A DNA stretch of 64,000 nucleotides from Nocardioides sp. Soil805 (GTDB lineage: Bacteria; Actinomycetota; Actinomycetes; Propionibacteriales; Nocardioidaceae). This document shows, piece by piece, positions 1 through 8,721 of the stretch (positions within the stretch are counted from its first letter, which is position 1; the number at the start of each line of letters is the position of its first letter). Under the pieces are notes generated by a model. That model made no database searches, was not told the DNA's origin, and was given only the letters and a program-made list of their open reading frames with translations. The DNA lies in the NCBI RefSeq assembly GCF_001429625.1, contig NZ_LMSU01000001.1, forward strand, positions 315,498 through 379,497. The letters are read 5' to 3'. The position numbers were made by a program, and so were the translations under genes.

Positions 1-601
1 CCACGTCTTCGAGGACCGCTACCGCGCGCTGGTCCAGCACCTGCTGCGCATCGACGACCCCGCCGAGCGCGTCTTCGGCACGGTCGCGGTCCGGGAGGGC
101 TACGAGGTGGGAGACCACGGCTCGCAGTCGTTGTACCGGGTGGGGGTCCGGCTCCAGCTGACCGACGTCGAGGCCAACGACGACGGGACCTACGAGATCG
201 AGGCGGTCGCGCGCGAGCGCATCGTGCTCCAGGGCCTCGACGCGTCCGGCGAGTTCGCCGTCGGTGACGTCGCCGAGCACCCGGACGCCGAGGGACCGGT
301 CCCCGACGAGGTGCTGGGCCGGGCACGGGCGACGTTCACGGCGTACCGCGCGGCCGTCAGCGAGCTGCAGGGCACCACGTTCTCGGGCTCCCTCCCCCGT
401 GACCCCGGCTACCTGTCGTGGACGCTGGCCGCCCTCGCGCCGCTGCCGATGGCCGAACGGCAGTCGCTGCTGGAGGCCGACTCGCCGCGGGAGCGGCTGG
501 AGCTGGTGACCTCGCTGCTGCGCGAGGAGCTGCGTGCCATCAACGTCATCCCGTCGCTGCCGGCCACCGAGGTGGCCCGCACGGCGTGGTCCCCCAACTA
601 G
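1..601 (+). CDS. Lon substrate-binding (LAN) domain protein, 5' end cut by window
   Basis: The reading frame is open from base 2, so the N-terminus lies outside the window; the internal GTG at 107 is not the true start. The first visible residues (HVFEDRYRALV) match the beginning of the Lon N-terminal substrate-binding fold, where LPLxVFEPRY is the usual signature. The frame ends after about 200 residues with no AAA+ ATPase or Ser-Lys protease domain. It is therefore the stand-alone LON-domain type found in actinobacteria, not Lon protease. Its partner and role are unknown. It is followed 13 bp later by a YbaK-type gene on the same strand, so the two are probably co-transcribed. Confidence 0.85.
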   Translation, partial: HVFEDRYRALVQHLLRIDDPAERVFGTVAVREGYEVGDHGSQSLYRVGVRLQLTDVEANDDGTYEIEAVARERIVLQGLDASGEFAVGDVAEHPDAEGPVPDEVLGRARATFTAYRAAVSELQGTTFSGSLPRDPGYLSWTLAALAPLPMAERQSLLEADSPRERLELVTSLLREELRAINVIPSLPATEVARTAWSPN

Positions 602-614
602 GGGCTCCGGCAGG

Positions 615-1127
615 ATGGCCAGGAAGAGGGCCGGTGGCGGTACGCCGGCCACCGTCGCGCTGGCCGCGGCGGGCATCGACGTCACCCTGCACGCCTACGA
701 GCACGACCCCCGCGCCGCGTCGTTCGGGCTGGAGGCCGCCGAGGCGCTCGGCGTCGAGCCCGCCCGGGTGTTCAAGACGCTGATGGCCTCGCTCGACCCT
801 TCGACAGGCTCAGGACGGCGCGGCGCCCTGGTCGTCGGCATCGTGCCGGTGGAGCGCCAGCTCGACCTCAAGGCGCTCGCCCGGGCGCTGGGAGGCAGCA
901 AGGCGGTGATGGCCGAGGTCGCCGCCGCCGAGCGGGCGACGGGGTACGTCGCCGGCGGCATCTCACCGGTCGGGCAGAAGCGGGCCCATCCCACGGTCCT
1001 CGACGAGTCGGCCACCGCCTGGCCGACGATCTTCGTCTCCGGCGGCCGGCGGGGGCTCGACCTGGAGCTGTCACCGGCCGACCTGGTCGCGATCACCTCG
1101 GCGACCACGGCCCCGATCGGCCGGTGA
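615..1127 (+). CDS. ybaK: YbaK-type Cys-tRNA(Pro)/aminoacyl-tRNA deacylase
   Basis: A 170-residue protein of the YbaK/ProX editing fold, which hydrolyses mischarged aminoacyl-tRNA in trans in the cytoplasm. The recognisable core is the Val-Phe-Lys-Thr-Leu block (ARVFKTLM, near residue 53), the central strand LVVGIVPVERQLDLKALA, and the GYVAGGISPVGQK region that lines the active pocket. I chose the ATG at 615 over an upstream ATG at 534 because it follows the stop of the preceding gene and gives a normal family N-terminus. The segment between residues 58 and 70 (LDPSTGSGRRG) is encoded by a REP-like palindromic repeat that has inserted in frame. A paralogue of the same superfamily lies at 47433. 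Confidence 0.88.
   Translation: MARKRAGGGTPATVALAAAGIDVTLHAYEHDPRAASFGLEAAEALGVEPARVFKTLMASLDPSTGSGRRGALVVGIVPVERQLDLKALARALGGSKAVMAEVAAAERATGYVAGGISPVGQKRAHPTVLDESATAWPTIFVSGGRRGLDLELSPADLVAITSATTAPIGR
797..814. repeat. REP-like dispersed repeat word inside ybaK
   Basis: The 18 bases read CCCTTCGACAGGCTCAGG, whose complement is the CCTGAGCCTGTCGAAGG word familiar to me as a dispersed intergenic repeat in many bacterial genomes. Here it sits inside an open gene and contributes about six in-frame codons in a surface loop. This is the only copy I noticed in the window. Confidence 0.5.
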
Positions 1128-1138
1128 ACCTCGATCGG
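1113..1138. terminator. Possible bidirectional hairpin between convergent genes
   Basis: CCGATCG and CGATCGG form a 7-bp stem around a 12-nt loop at the point where the plus-strand ybaK and the minus-strand DUF3352 gene converge. There is no T-run, as is common in high-GC actinobacteria. The left arm lies in the last codons of ybaK. Confidence 0.35.
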
Positions 1139-1147
1139 TGGTGACGC

Positions 1148-2794
1148 TCAGTCGGTCGTGAGCCTGACGACCGAGTGGGAGACGCCGTCCTCGATCCAGC
1201 CGGTGACGCCGAAGGCGGAGAGCGGCTCGATGTTCTCGGCGATCTCCGGGTCCTCCTCGCCGGCCAGGCGGGCCAGCCAGTTGTCGTCGGCGTCGAAGTC
1301 GACGAACAACAGGGCCGAGGCCTCGTCGGCGTCCGCGACGACCTCGTCGAAGGCCTCCGACTCGTCCAGCGAACCGCCCTCGACGAGGCTGGACCGGTAG
1401 TCGGCGTTGGGGCTGATCGTCACCCGGTCGCCGTCGACCTCGGTCTCCAGCATGTCGGCGTCGGGACCCATCTGGGCCTTCACCTTGTCGAGCGCGGCCA
1501 GGATGGCGTCGGGGTCGCCCTGGATGGTCACGCCGACCGGGAGCTCGCCCGGCCCGCCGTTGAAGAACGCCTCGAGGTCGAAGCCGGAGCCCATGGAGAC
1601 GGCGACGCCGTCACCCGCCAGGGCCTCGGCGTCCGCCGGCAGGTCGAGCCCGGACGCCTGCGACATCTCCGACATCATCTCCTCGGAGGTCATGTCGCTG
1701 CCGCCCAGCGTGGCAACGTTGTCGACCATCTGCGTGAACCAGCCGTCGGAGAACCCGACGCCGAAGGCGGCCACCGTGTCGTCGGGGAGACCGGCCACGA
1801 GGTCGGAGGCGCTCTGGTCGAGACCGGACAGCGCCATCATCGACTGGCCGGGGTCGCCGGCCGTCTCGACCTCGAGGGCTCCGTCGTCGAAGCGGACGGT
1901 GACCGCGGCACCCTGGAAGTCGGCGAGCGACTGCTCCATCTCGGGCGTGAGCGGGTCCTGTCCCTCGCCGCCCATGCCGTCCATGCCGCCCATCGAGCCG
2001 AGCGAGTCGCCGTAGAGGCCCATCATGTCGGCCATGTACTGCCCGGCGGCCGGTGCGACGTACAGGCTCACGATGCCGGGGTCGCCCGCCTCCTCGGTCC
2101 AGCGCTGGAAGTCGGCGTCGTCGGCGAGGTTGTCCTCGCCGGCGTCGGCGGCCACCTGGTCGGCGATCTCCACCGACTCGCCGATCACGGCCCAGTCGCC
2201 CTCGACGGCCCAGCCACCGGTCGCCGCGTCAACCGCGTCGCTGCCGCAGCTCTCCTGCAGGGTGGCGAGGCCGTCCTCGGCCTCGCCGGCGTCGGTGACC
2301 TGGACGACCAGGACCGGCGAGGGGCTCTCGGCGCCGGTGTCGACGGCGGCGACCGCGGCCCGGTCCCCGAGCCACGGCTTGACGTCGGCGGCGTAGTCGA
2401 GGCCCTCGCACTCGCCGGAGTCGGTCAGCTCGGTGAAGAGCCGCTCGCGCAGGTCGTCGTCGGTGTCGAGGTCGACGTTGTCGGCGAACGCGGGGAACTT
2501 GCGCAGCGTGCGGATGGCCTCGATCTTCTGCCCACCGCTGGGGTCGAGGTCCACGCTGACGTAGCCGATGGTGCCGGCCGGAAGGGCCTCGGCCGGCTGG
2601 AAGCCGGTGCTCAGGAAGCTCGACGCGGCCCAGGCCGCACCGCCACCCACCGCCAGGACGCCGAGCAGGCCGCCGAGGACGATAAGGCGCTTGCGGTGGT
2701 CGGCGCCGTGTGCCGACGACCCGGCGACGGGGCTGCCCGACGAGGACTCGAGGTACTCGGGACCCGAGGGGCCCTGCGGTGTGGTGGACGACAT
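1148..2794 (-). CDS. DUF3352 domain membrane-anchored protein
   Basis: A 548-residue protein with a short polar N-terminus, one hydrophobic segment at about residues 33-60 (GGLLGVLAVGGGAAWAASSFL) and a long acidic exported domain. The segment after the membrane anchor, PAGTIGYVSVDLDPSGGQ, is the start of the DUF3352 family, a group of uncharacterised proteins in which repeated beta-rich halves resemble putative lipoprotein or fasciclin-like modules. The composition is rich in Asp, Gly and Met, including a Met/Gly patch near residue 270. The function is unknown. A TAGGCT hexamer at 2831-2836 (minus strand) could serve as its -10 element, leaving a leader of about 35 nt with a GGGGG-type ribosome site. 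Confidence 0.8.
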   Translation of the reverse strand: MSSTTPQGPSGPEYLESSSGSPVAGSSAHGADHRKRLIVLGGLLGVLAVGGGAAWAASSFLSTGFQPAEALPAGTIGYVSVDLDPSGGQKIEAIRTLRKFPAFADNVDLDTDDDLRERLFTELTDSGECEGLDYAADVKPWLGDRAAVAAVDTGAESPSPVLVVQVTDAGEAEDGLATLQESCGSDAVDAATGGWAVEGDWAVIGESVEIADQVAADAGEDNLADDADFQRWTEEAGDPGIVSLYVAPAAGQYMADMMGLYGDSLGSMGGMDGMGGEGQDPLTPEMEQSLADFQGAAVTVRFDDGALEVETAGDPGQSMMALSGLDQSASDLVAGLPDDTVAAFGVGFSDGWFTQMVDNVATLGGSDMTSEEMMSEMSQASGLDLPADAEALAGDGVAVSMGSGFDLEAFFNGGPGELPVGVTIQGDPDAILAALDKVKAQMGPDADMLETEVDGDRVTISPNADYRSSLVEGGSLDESEAFDEVVADADEASALLFVDFDADDNWLARLAGEEDPEIAENIEPLSAFGVTGWIEDGVSHSVVRLTTD

Positions 2795-2833
2795 GTGGAA
2801 CCCCCGTGGTGCGACGTGATGACGACGCGCAGC

Positions 2834-3421
2834 CTACCCAGCAGGACCGGGATCAACCCCACGGACGCGACGACCGCGTGTGGTGAACCAGACCAGCACG
2901 AGACCCAGCGTGCTTCCCAGCGGAAAGGCGACGAACGCGCTCGACGTGAGGGAGTACGACGCGCCGTCCGGGTCGTCGGTGGCTACCCGCAGGTCGCTGG
3001 GCAGCCGCTCGAGGTCGTCCTTCGCCGCGGCCAGCGGCCGCGGGTCGGGCGGGCCGAGCGTGTGGCCGACGGTGAACATCAGCCACCCGGCGAGCACCGA
3101 GCCCACCAGGACGGCCGCGAGGGTCGTCAGCTCGCCGGACACCAGCACCCACCCGAGGACGAGGGCGGTGATCAGCCCGGCGGCGAGGGCGACCACGACG
3201 TACCAGCCGGTGCCGGAGAAGGCGTAGTCGGGACCGGCGGGCTCGAAGAGCCACTCACCGCGGTAGACGATGCCCAGCGGCGGGGTCCACAGCCACTCCC
3301 ACACCACCCCGGCGATCGCTCCCACCACCGCGAACGTGCCCAGCACGACCGCGACCCGGACCGCGACGGCGCGCAGCCCGTCGCTGGTCGTCCCGCCGTG
3401 CGTCAGCCGTCCATCCGTCAT
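2834..3421 (-). CDS. Small four-helix membrane protein, DUF2567-like
   Basis: A 195-residue protein with four hydrophobic segments: about residues 20-42, 70-92, 97-120 and 163-184. A roughly 40-residue polar loop rich in Asp and Pro sits between helices three and four. Its ATG overlaps the dnaE1 stop as ATGA (3418-3421), so it is translationally coupled to and co-transcribed with the replicative polymerase gene. The layout resembles actinobacterial DUF2567 proteins, but I am not certain of the family and no catalytic motif is visible. The function is unknown. Confidence 0.7.
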   Translation of the reverse strand: MTDGRLTHGGTTSDGLRAVAVRVAVVLGTFAVVGAIAGVVWEWLWTPPLGIVYRGEWLFEPAGPDYAFSGTGWYVVVALAAGLITALVLGWVLVSGELTTLAAVLVGSVLAGWLMFTVGHTLGPPDPRPLAAAKDDLERLPSDLRVATDDPDGASYSLTSSAFVAFPLGSTLGLVLVWFTTRGRRVRGVDPGPAG

Positions 3422-6400
3422 CCCGCCAGGTCCTTGCCCGCGAGGCACCCGGGACCCAGCAGCTGCTTGAGGTCGGCGAAGAGCGCCGGGCTCGGCGTCA
3501 CCCGGTGGTGGTCGCCGACCTTGAGCACGATCGTCCGGTCGCGCATCCGCACGTGGAGGATCACCTCGGTGACGCCGGGGTGGGTGGCGAGGACGTCCTT
3601 GAGGCTGTCGACGGTGCCGGGGTTGACCCGGGTGTGCGGCAGGTTGACGGCCACCGGCCCGCTCGGGCCGTCGGAGATGTCGGGGACCGAGACCTCCTGG
3701 GCGCGCAGCTCGGGCTGGTCCTTGTCGCGGGAGAGCTGGCCCTTGACCCGGAGGATGGCGTCCTCCACGAGGTGGTTGGACGCCAGCTGGTAGGCGCTCG
3801 GGAACAGCAGCACCTCGATCGCGCCGTCGAGGTCCTCCAGGGTGATGGTCGCCCAGGCGTCGCCCTTCTTGGTGATCTTGCGCTGGACGCTGGTCACCAG
3901 CCCGCTGATCGTCAGGGTGCTGCCGTGGGCGCGCTCCTCGTCGAGCATGAGCTGGCCGATCGTGCAGTCGGTGCCGTTGGAGAGCACGTGCTCGAGCCCG
4001 AGGAGCGGGTGGTCGGAGACGTAGAGGCCGAGCATCTCGCGCTCGTGGCCCAGCAGCGTCATCTTGTCCCAGTCGTCGATGTCGGGGATCGGAATGCTGG
4101 TGCCGAACCCGCCGTCGGCCTCGTCGAGGCCGCCGAAGAGCGAGTCCTGGCCGATCGCCTCGTTCTTCTTGATGTCGATGTACTGGTCGACCGCCGTCTC
4201 GTGGATGGTCACCAGCGCCCGGCGCTTGTGCTTCATCTCGTCGAAGGCACCGGCCTTGATGAGCGACTCGACCACGCGCTTGTTGCACACGTGGGCAGGG
4301 ACCTTCTCCATGAAGTCGTTGAAGTCGGCGTACCGGCCCTTCTCCTCGCGCCCGCTGACGATGCCGTCGACGACGTTGGCGCCGACGTTGCGGACGGCGG
4401 TGAGGCCGAAGCGGACGTCGTGACCGACCGGTGTGAAGTTGGCGTGCGACTCGTTGACGTCGGGCGGGAGCACCTGGATCTTCATCCGGCGGCACTCGTT
4501 GAGGTAGATGGCCGACTTGTCCTTGTCGTCCTTGGTGCTGGTCAGCAGGGCCGCCATGTACTCGGCCGGGTAGTTGGCCTTGAGGTAGGCGGTCCAGTAG
4601 GAGACCAGGCCGTAGGCGGCGGAGTGCGCCTTGTTGAAGGCATAGTCGGAGAACGGCAGCAGGATGTCCCACAGGGTCTGCACGGCCTTCATCGAGTAGC
4701 CGCGCTCGACCATGCCGCCGGAGAAGATCTCGAACTGCTTGTCGAGCTCCTCCTTCTTCTTCTTGCCCATCGCGCGGCGCAGCAGGTCGGCCTGTCCGAG
4801 CGTGTAGCCGGCGAGCTTCTGCGCGATCGCCATGACCTGCTCCTGGTAGACGATCAGGCCGTAGGTCTCGCCCAGGATCTCCTCCAGCGCCTCGGCGAGC
4901 TCCGGGTGGATCGCCTCCACGGGCTCGCGCCCGGTCTTGCGTCGGGCGTACTTGTTGTGGGAGTCGGCACCCATCGGGCCGGGGCGGTAGAGCGCGCCCA
5001 CGGCCGAGATGTCCTCGAACTTGTCGGGCCGCATCGAGCGCAGCAGGGCCCGCATGGGGCCGCCGTCGAGCTGGAAGACGCCGAGGGTGTCGCCGCGCTG
5101 GAGCAGGTTGTACGTCGCGGGGTCGTCGAGGGTGAGGTCCTCCAGGACGACCGTCTCGTCCCTGTTGACCTTGATGTTCTTGACCGCGTCGTCGAGGACC
5201 GTGAGGTTGCGCAGCCCCAGGAAGTCCATCTTGATGAGGCCGAGGGCCTCGCAGGTCGGGTAGTCGAGCTGGGTGATCATGGCGCCGTCGGCGGGCCGCT
5301 TGAGCAGCGGGATGACGTCGATGAGCGGCTCGCTGGACATGATCACGCCGGCCGCGTGCACGCCCCACTGGCGCTTGAGGCCCTCGATGCCGATGGCGGT
5401 GTCGACGACGCGCTTGACGTCGTTGTCGTTCTCGTAGAGGCCGCGGAACTCGCCGCCCTCGCCGTAGCGCTTGTGGTTGGCGTCGAAGATGTCCTTGAGA
5501 GGGACGTCCTTGCCCATCACCGCGGCCGGCATCGCCTTGGTGATGCGATCACCCATGGCGAACGGGTAGCCGAGGATGCGGCTGGAGTCCTTGACGGCCT
5601 GCTTGGCCTTGATGGTGCCGTAGGTGACGATGTAGGAGACCCGGTCGTCGCCGTACTTGTCGGTGACGTAGCGGATGACCTCGCCGCGCCGGCGCTCGTC
5701 GAAGTCGATGTCGAAGTCGGGCATCGAGACGCGGTCGGGGTTGAGGAAGCGCTCGAAGATCAGGCCGTGCTCGAGCGGGTCGAGGTCGGTGATCCGCATC
5801 GCGTAGGCCACCATCGAGCCCGCACCGGAGCCGCGGCCGGGACCGACGCGGATGCCGTTGTCCTTGGCCCAGTTGATGAAGTCGGCGACGACGAGGAAGT
5901 AGCCCGGGAAGCCCATCTGGGTGATGACGCCGAGCTCGAACTCGGCCTGCTTGCGGACGTTGTCCGGGACGCCGCCCGGGTAGCGGACCGCGAGGCCGCG
6001 CTCGACCTCCTTGACCAGCCAGGAGTCCTCGTTCTCACCGGGCGGGCAGGGGAAGCGCGGCATGTAGGTGCCGTTGCCCTCGGTGAACTTGACGTCGCAG
6101 CGCTCGGCGATCCACAGCGTGTTGTCGCAGGCCTCACGCAGGTCGTACTTGTCGACCCACAGGGAGCGCATCTCGGCGGGCGACTTGATGTAGTAGCCGT
6201 CACCGGAGAAGGCGAAGCGCTGGCCCGGACCGTCGCCGGCCGGGATGTCCATCGTGGAGCCGGAGTTGATGCAGAGCAGGTGCTCCTGGCTCTTGGCGTC
6301 GTGCTGGTGGACGTAGTGCGAGTCGTTGGTGGCCAGCAGCGGGATCCGCAGGTCCTTGGCGAGGCGCAGCAGGCCGTCGCGCACGCGGCGCTCGATGTCG

Positions 6401-6990
6401 AGCCCGTGGTCCATGAGCTCGAGGAAGTAGTTGTCGCGGCCCAGGATCTCCTGGTAGTCCGCGGCCGTCTGGCGGGCGGCGTCGTAGTTGTTGTGGCGCA
6501 GGTGGACCTGCACCTCGCCCGACGGGCAGCCGGTGGTGCCGATGATGCCGGCGCTGTGCTGCGAGAGCAGCTCGCGGTCGGCGCGGGGGTGCTGAAAGAA
6601 GCCGTCGCGCCACGCCCCGGTCGAGAGGCGGAACAGGTTGTGCATGCCCTCGGTCGACTCCGAGAGCAGCGTCATGTGGGTGTAGGCGCCGCGGCTGGAG
6701 ACGTCGTCGGGGCCGCCCTTGTAGAAGTTGACGCGCTTGCGCTCGAAGCGGCTGATGTTGGGGGTGAAGTAGGCCTCCATGCCGATGATCGGCTTGACCC
6801 CGGCCGCGGTGGCCTTCTTGTAGAACTCGTAGGCGCCGAACACGTTGCCGTGGTCGGTCATCGCGATCGCCGGCATGCCCAGCTCGGCGGTGTGGTTGGC
6901 GAGGTCGCCGAGGCGCGCCGCGCCGTCGAGCATGGAGTACTCGGTGTGGACGTGCAGGTGCACGAAGTTGTCGTTGGAGCCGGCCGACAT
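3418..6990 (-). CDS. dnaE1: DNA polymerase III alpha subunit, replicative (DnaE1)
   Basis: This 1190-residue protein is the catalytic subunit of the replicative polymerase. It contains, in order, a PHP domain beginning with HLHVHTEYSMLDG (residue 11 on) that keeps the metal-binding histidines usual for proofreading-type DnaE1, the palm with the catalytic aspartates in PDFDIDFDERRR (about residue 422), the finger region, tandem helix-hairpin-helix, and a C-terminal OB fold. I prefer the ATG at 6990 (GGAAG six bases upstream) to the in-frame GTG at 7014, which would add MKKVWKTP. A TAGGCT hexamer at 7097-7102 on the minus strand is a plausible -10, giving a leader of about 100 nt. In mycobacteria dnaE1 also lies downstream of the lspA-rluD end of the dcw region, as here. 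Confidence 0.97.
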   Translation of the reverse strand: MSAGSNDNFVHLHVHTEYSMLDGAARLGDLANHTAELGMPAIAMTDHGNVFGAYEFYKKATAAGVKPIIGMEAYFTPNISRFERKRVNFYKGGPDDVSSRGAYTHMTLLSESTEGMHNLFRLSTGAWRDGFFQHPRADRELLSQHSAGIIGTTGCPSGEVQVHLRHNNYDAARQTAADYQEILGRDNYFLELMDHGLDIERRVRDGLLRLAKDLRIPLLATNDSHYVHQHDAKSQEHLLCINSGSTMDIPAGDGPGQRFAFSGDGYYIKSPAEMRSLWVDKYDLREACDNTLWIAERCDVKFTEGNGTYMPRFPCPPGENEDSWLVKEVERGLAVRYPGGVPDNVRKQAEFELGVITQMGFPGYFLVVADFINWAKDNGIRVGPGRGSGAGSMVAYAMRITDLDPLEHGLIFERFLNPDRVSMPDFDIDFDERRRGEVIRYVTDKYGDDRVSYIVTYGTIKAKQAVKDSSRILGYPFAMGDRITKAMPAAVMGKDVPLKDIFDANHKRYGEGGEFRGLYENDNDVKRVVDTAIGIEGLKRQWGVHAAGVIMSSEPLIDVIPLLKRPADGAMITQLDYPTCEALGLIKMDFLGLRNLTVLDDAVKNIKVNRDETVVLEDLTLDDPATYNLLQRGDTLGVFQLDGGPMRALLRSMRPDKFEDISAVGALYRPGPMGADSHNKYARRKTGREPVEAIHPELAEALEEILGETYGLIVYQEQVMAIAQKLAGYTLGQADLLRRAMGKKKKEELDKQFEIFSGGMVERGYSMKAVQTLWDILLPFSDYAFNKAHSAAYGLVSYWTAYLKANYPAEYMAALLTSTKDDKDKSAIYLNECRRMKIQVLPPDVNESHANFTPVGHDVRFGLTAVRNVGANVVDGIVSGREEKGRYADFNDFMEKVPAHVCNKRVVESLIKAGAFDEMKHKRRALVTIHETAVDQYIDIKKNEAIGQDSLFGGLDEADGGFGTSIPIPDIDDWDKMTLLGHEREMLGLYVSDHPLLGLEHVLSNGTDCTIGQLMLDEERAHGSTLTISGLVTSVQRKITKKGDAWATITLEDLDGAIEVLLFPSAYQLASNHLVEDAILRVKGQLSRDKDQPELRAQEVSVPDISDGPSGPVAVNLPHTRVNPGTVDSLKDVLATHPGVTEVILHVRMRDRTIVLKVGDHHRVTPSPALFADLKQLLGPGCLAGKDLAG

Positions 6991-7096
6991 CGGGGTCTTC
7001 CACACCTTCTTCACGGGTCGCAGGAACGGTCGCGACTGACGGCCCAGCAGACCTCGCTGGAGGGACGCGGGATCATCGCGGAGGGGAAGAGCGATC

Positions 7097-7102
7097 AGCC
7101 TA
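7097..7102 (-). promoter_or_regulatory. Candidate -10 element for dnaE1
   Basis: TAGGCT on the minus strand, about 105 nt upstream of the dnaE1 ATG, in the gap between dnaE1 and the DUF2332 gene. I see no good -35. It shares the hexamer used before several other genes in this window. Confidence 0.35.
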
Positions 7103-7158
7103 CGTCAGTGTGACAGGGGGTTCCGACATCGCTTCCGGCGTGCCGTCCCGGCCCCTCC

Positions 7159-8067
7159 TCAGCCGCCCGCGCCACCCGTCGTACGCCACTCCAGGGCGTG
7201 CCCGTGGCCGTGCGCGGCAGCGACCGGCACCCCGTCCAGGGCGAGCACGAACCGGCCCGGACCCACGGCGAAGTCCCCCGTCACCCGGGGCAGGACCCGG
7301 GGAGCCTCGTTGCTGACCCAGTGGCAGGCGCCGTCGGCGACCAGGCCGGTCATCACGTCGTGGAAGCGTTCGCGGTCGTCGTCCTCGAGGTAGGCGATGA
7401 CCGCGCTGTGCAGCACCACGGGGGTGCCGTGGCGCCCGGCCTCGCGGAGGAGGTCGGGCAGCCGTTCGAGGAGGTCGCCGCGGACGACGTACGGCGGCTC
7501 CCGGCGGGCCACCGCCACGGCCTCGCGCAAGCGCTCGCGGCGCTCGTCCTGCTCGGGCCAGACGAGGTTCTCCAGCCACGACGTGGCGTCCTGGTCGGTG
7601 ACGTCGAGCGGGTTGAGGTCGACGCCGCCTCGCCAGGCGACGTCCGGGTGCGTGGCTGGCACGGGGACCGGTCCGGTCGCCGTCGCGGTCAGCGTCGGTC
7701 CCCCGCTGCCGGTGAGGCGACCGGCACCGGGCCAGTCGTAGTCGTAGCGGTCCGGGAACAGGCACAGGCCGGCGCTGGCCCCCACCTCGACGAGCGCGAG
7801 CGGGCCGTCGAGGGTCCCGAGGACCGGGGTGAGGGCGGCGAGGCGGCCCACCTCGTTGGTCTGGGTGGCCCGGGCCCGGATCGTCGCCTTGACGGCCTCC
7901 TCGCGCTCCAGCAGGACGGCCCGGAACGCGGCGTACTTCCCCGGCGCCGGTGCGCCGTGCCAGCGGGCCGCCGCGAAGACGAGGTTGGGCTGCTGCTTGA
8001 TGCGGGGCAGGTCGGCGAGCCAGGCGTGCACCTCCGGGTCGTCGGCGACGCCGAGCGCCCAGGCCAC
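7159..8067 (-). CDS. DUF2332 family protein, N-terminus apparently out of frame
   Basis: A 302-residue cytoplasmic protein with the DUF2332 signature LPRIKQQPNLVFAAARWHG near its start, then GTNEVGRLAAL-like and GASAGLCL blocks. The family is uncharacterised and has a Rossmann-like core reminiscent of methyltransferases (VEVGASAGLCLFPDRY). The first usable in-frame start is GTG at 8067, but homology-like sequence (REIADRYRDFATYARGDSPTF) continues upstream in the same frame to about 8136 without any start codon. An ATG at 8139-8141 with a leaderless-type TAGCGT box seven bases before it is in another frame. A single missing base just after that ATG would restore a normal protein, so this is either a sequencing error or a recent frameshift. 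Confidence 0.75.
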   Translation of the reverse strand: MAWALGVADDPEVHAWLADLPRIKQQPNLVFAAARWHGAPAPGKYAAFRAVLLEREEAVKATIRARATQTNEVGRLAALTPVLGTLDGPLALVEVGASAGLCLFPDRYDYDWPGAGRLTGSGGPTLTATATGPVPVPATHPDVAWRGGVDLNPLDVTDQDATSWLENLVWPEQDERRERLREAVAVARREPPYVVRGDLLERLPDLLREAGRHGTPVVLHSAVIAYLEDDDRERFHDVMTGLVADGACHWVSNEAPRVLPRVTGDFAVGPGRFVLALDGVPVAAAHGHGHALEWRTTGGAGG

Positions 8068-8148
8068 GAAGGTCGGGCTGTCGCCGCGCGCGTACGTCGC
8101 GAAGTCCCGGTAGCGGTCGGCGATCTCCCGCGCATCTGCATGGCCGTC

Positions 8149-8154
8149 ACGCTA
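8149..8154 (-). promoter_or_regulatory. Leaderless-type -10 for the DUF2332 gene
   Basis: TAGCGT on the minus strand lies 7 nt before the ATG at 8141. It matches the TAGNNT plus 6-7 nt arrangement seen at eight other genes here and supports 8141 as the original start. Confidence 0.5.
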
Positions 8155-8164
8155 GCCGCCGCGG

Positions 8165-8668
8165 TCAGTGACCGAAGGCGGCCGGCCCCCGCCCGACGTT
8201 GCGCATCCGGATGGCGGAGAAGTCCCACCCGTCGGCCCGCACCGTGTCGAAGTGCCGTTCCAGGTCCGGGACGGCGCGGAGCTCGATCCCGTGCTGCTCG
8301 TGCAGCCCGCGGGTGTCCGCCACCCTCACGGGCGGACCCAGTGGGGTCACCGGGGTGGTGGCGACGAAGGCGTGCGGGCGATCCCCGAAGGGCTCGAAGT
8401 CGCGCGCTGCGAAACGGTAGGCGTGGAGCGGGACCTCGGCCATCGCCGGGAGCCACGCCTCCTCGACCGCGTGGACGCGCACGCCGTCCGGACCCCAGGC
8501 GCAGACCCGGGGGCACTGCCGGGGAAACCAGTAGCAGGGCGCGTTGAGGGCGTCGACGGCCCACACGTACGCCTCCGACTGTCGGGCGGTCGCGGCCACG
8601 TGCGGCACGAAGTCGGTGATCTCGGCGTCCTCGCTGAAGTGGAGGAGCTCCCCCGGTGCCGGCAGCAT
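8165..8668 (-). CDS. DUF6886 family protein
   Basis: A 167-residue protein. The N-terminal LLHFSEDAEITDFVPHV, followed by YVWAVDALNAPCYWFPRQCPRV, is the pattern I associate with DUF6886, a small family of unknown function. The pairing of a short 'HFSEDP' strand with 'WAID..APLYWFPRDCPR' is its hallmark. It has no signal peptide or membrane segment. The Cys residues in the APCYWFPRQCPRVCAW stretch could bind a metal, but this is speculation. It runs in the same direction as the DUF2332 gene after a 20-bp gap and has its own TAGGAT promoter-like box 6 nt before the ATG. Confidence 0.7.
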   Translation of the reverse strand: MLPAPGELLHFSEDAEITDFVPHVAATARQSEAYVWAVDALNAPCYWFPRQCPRVCAWGPDGVRVHAVEEAWLPAMAEVPLHAYRFAARDFEPFGDRPHAFVATTPVTPLGPPVRVADTRGLHEQHGIELRAVPDLERHFDTVRADGWDFSAIRMRNVGRGPAAFGH

Positions 8669-8674
8669 CGCCCG

Positions 8675-8680
8675 ATCCTA
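8675..8680 (-). promoter_or_regulatory. Leaderless-type -10 for DUF6886 gene
   Basis: TAGGAT on the minus strand, separated by exactly 6 nt from the ATG at 8668. There is no room for a Shine-Dalgarno sequence, so the transcript should be leaderless. Confidence 0.55.
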
Positions 8681-8721
8681 CGAAGCCGTCCGTACGACGG
8701 CGAGGCCGCTCGCGCCCATGC

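Noticed and set aside
6991..7014. Upstream GTG start for dnaE1 giving MKKVWKTP
   Set aside because: The ATG at 6990 has a better ribosome site and gives the usual short tail before the PHP domain.
3505..7113. A 1202-codon plus-strand open frame opposite dnaE1
   Set aside because: It is a GC-bias shadow: Val/Asp/Leu/Gly-rich, no domains, no ribosome site, and the minus strand encodes an unmistakable DNA polymerase.
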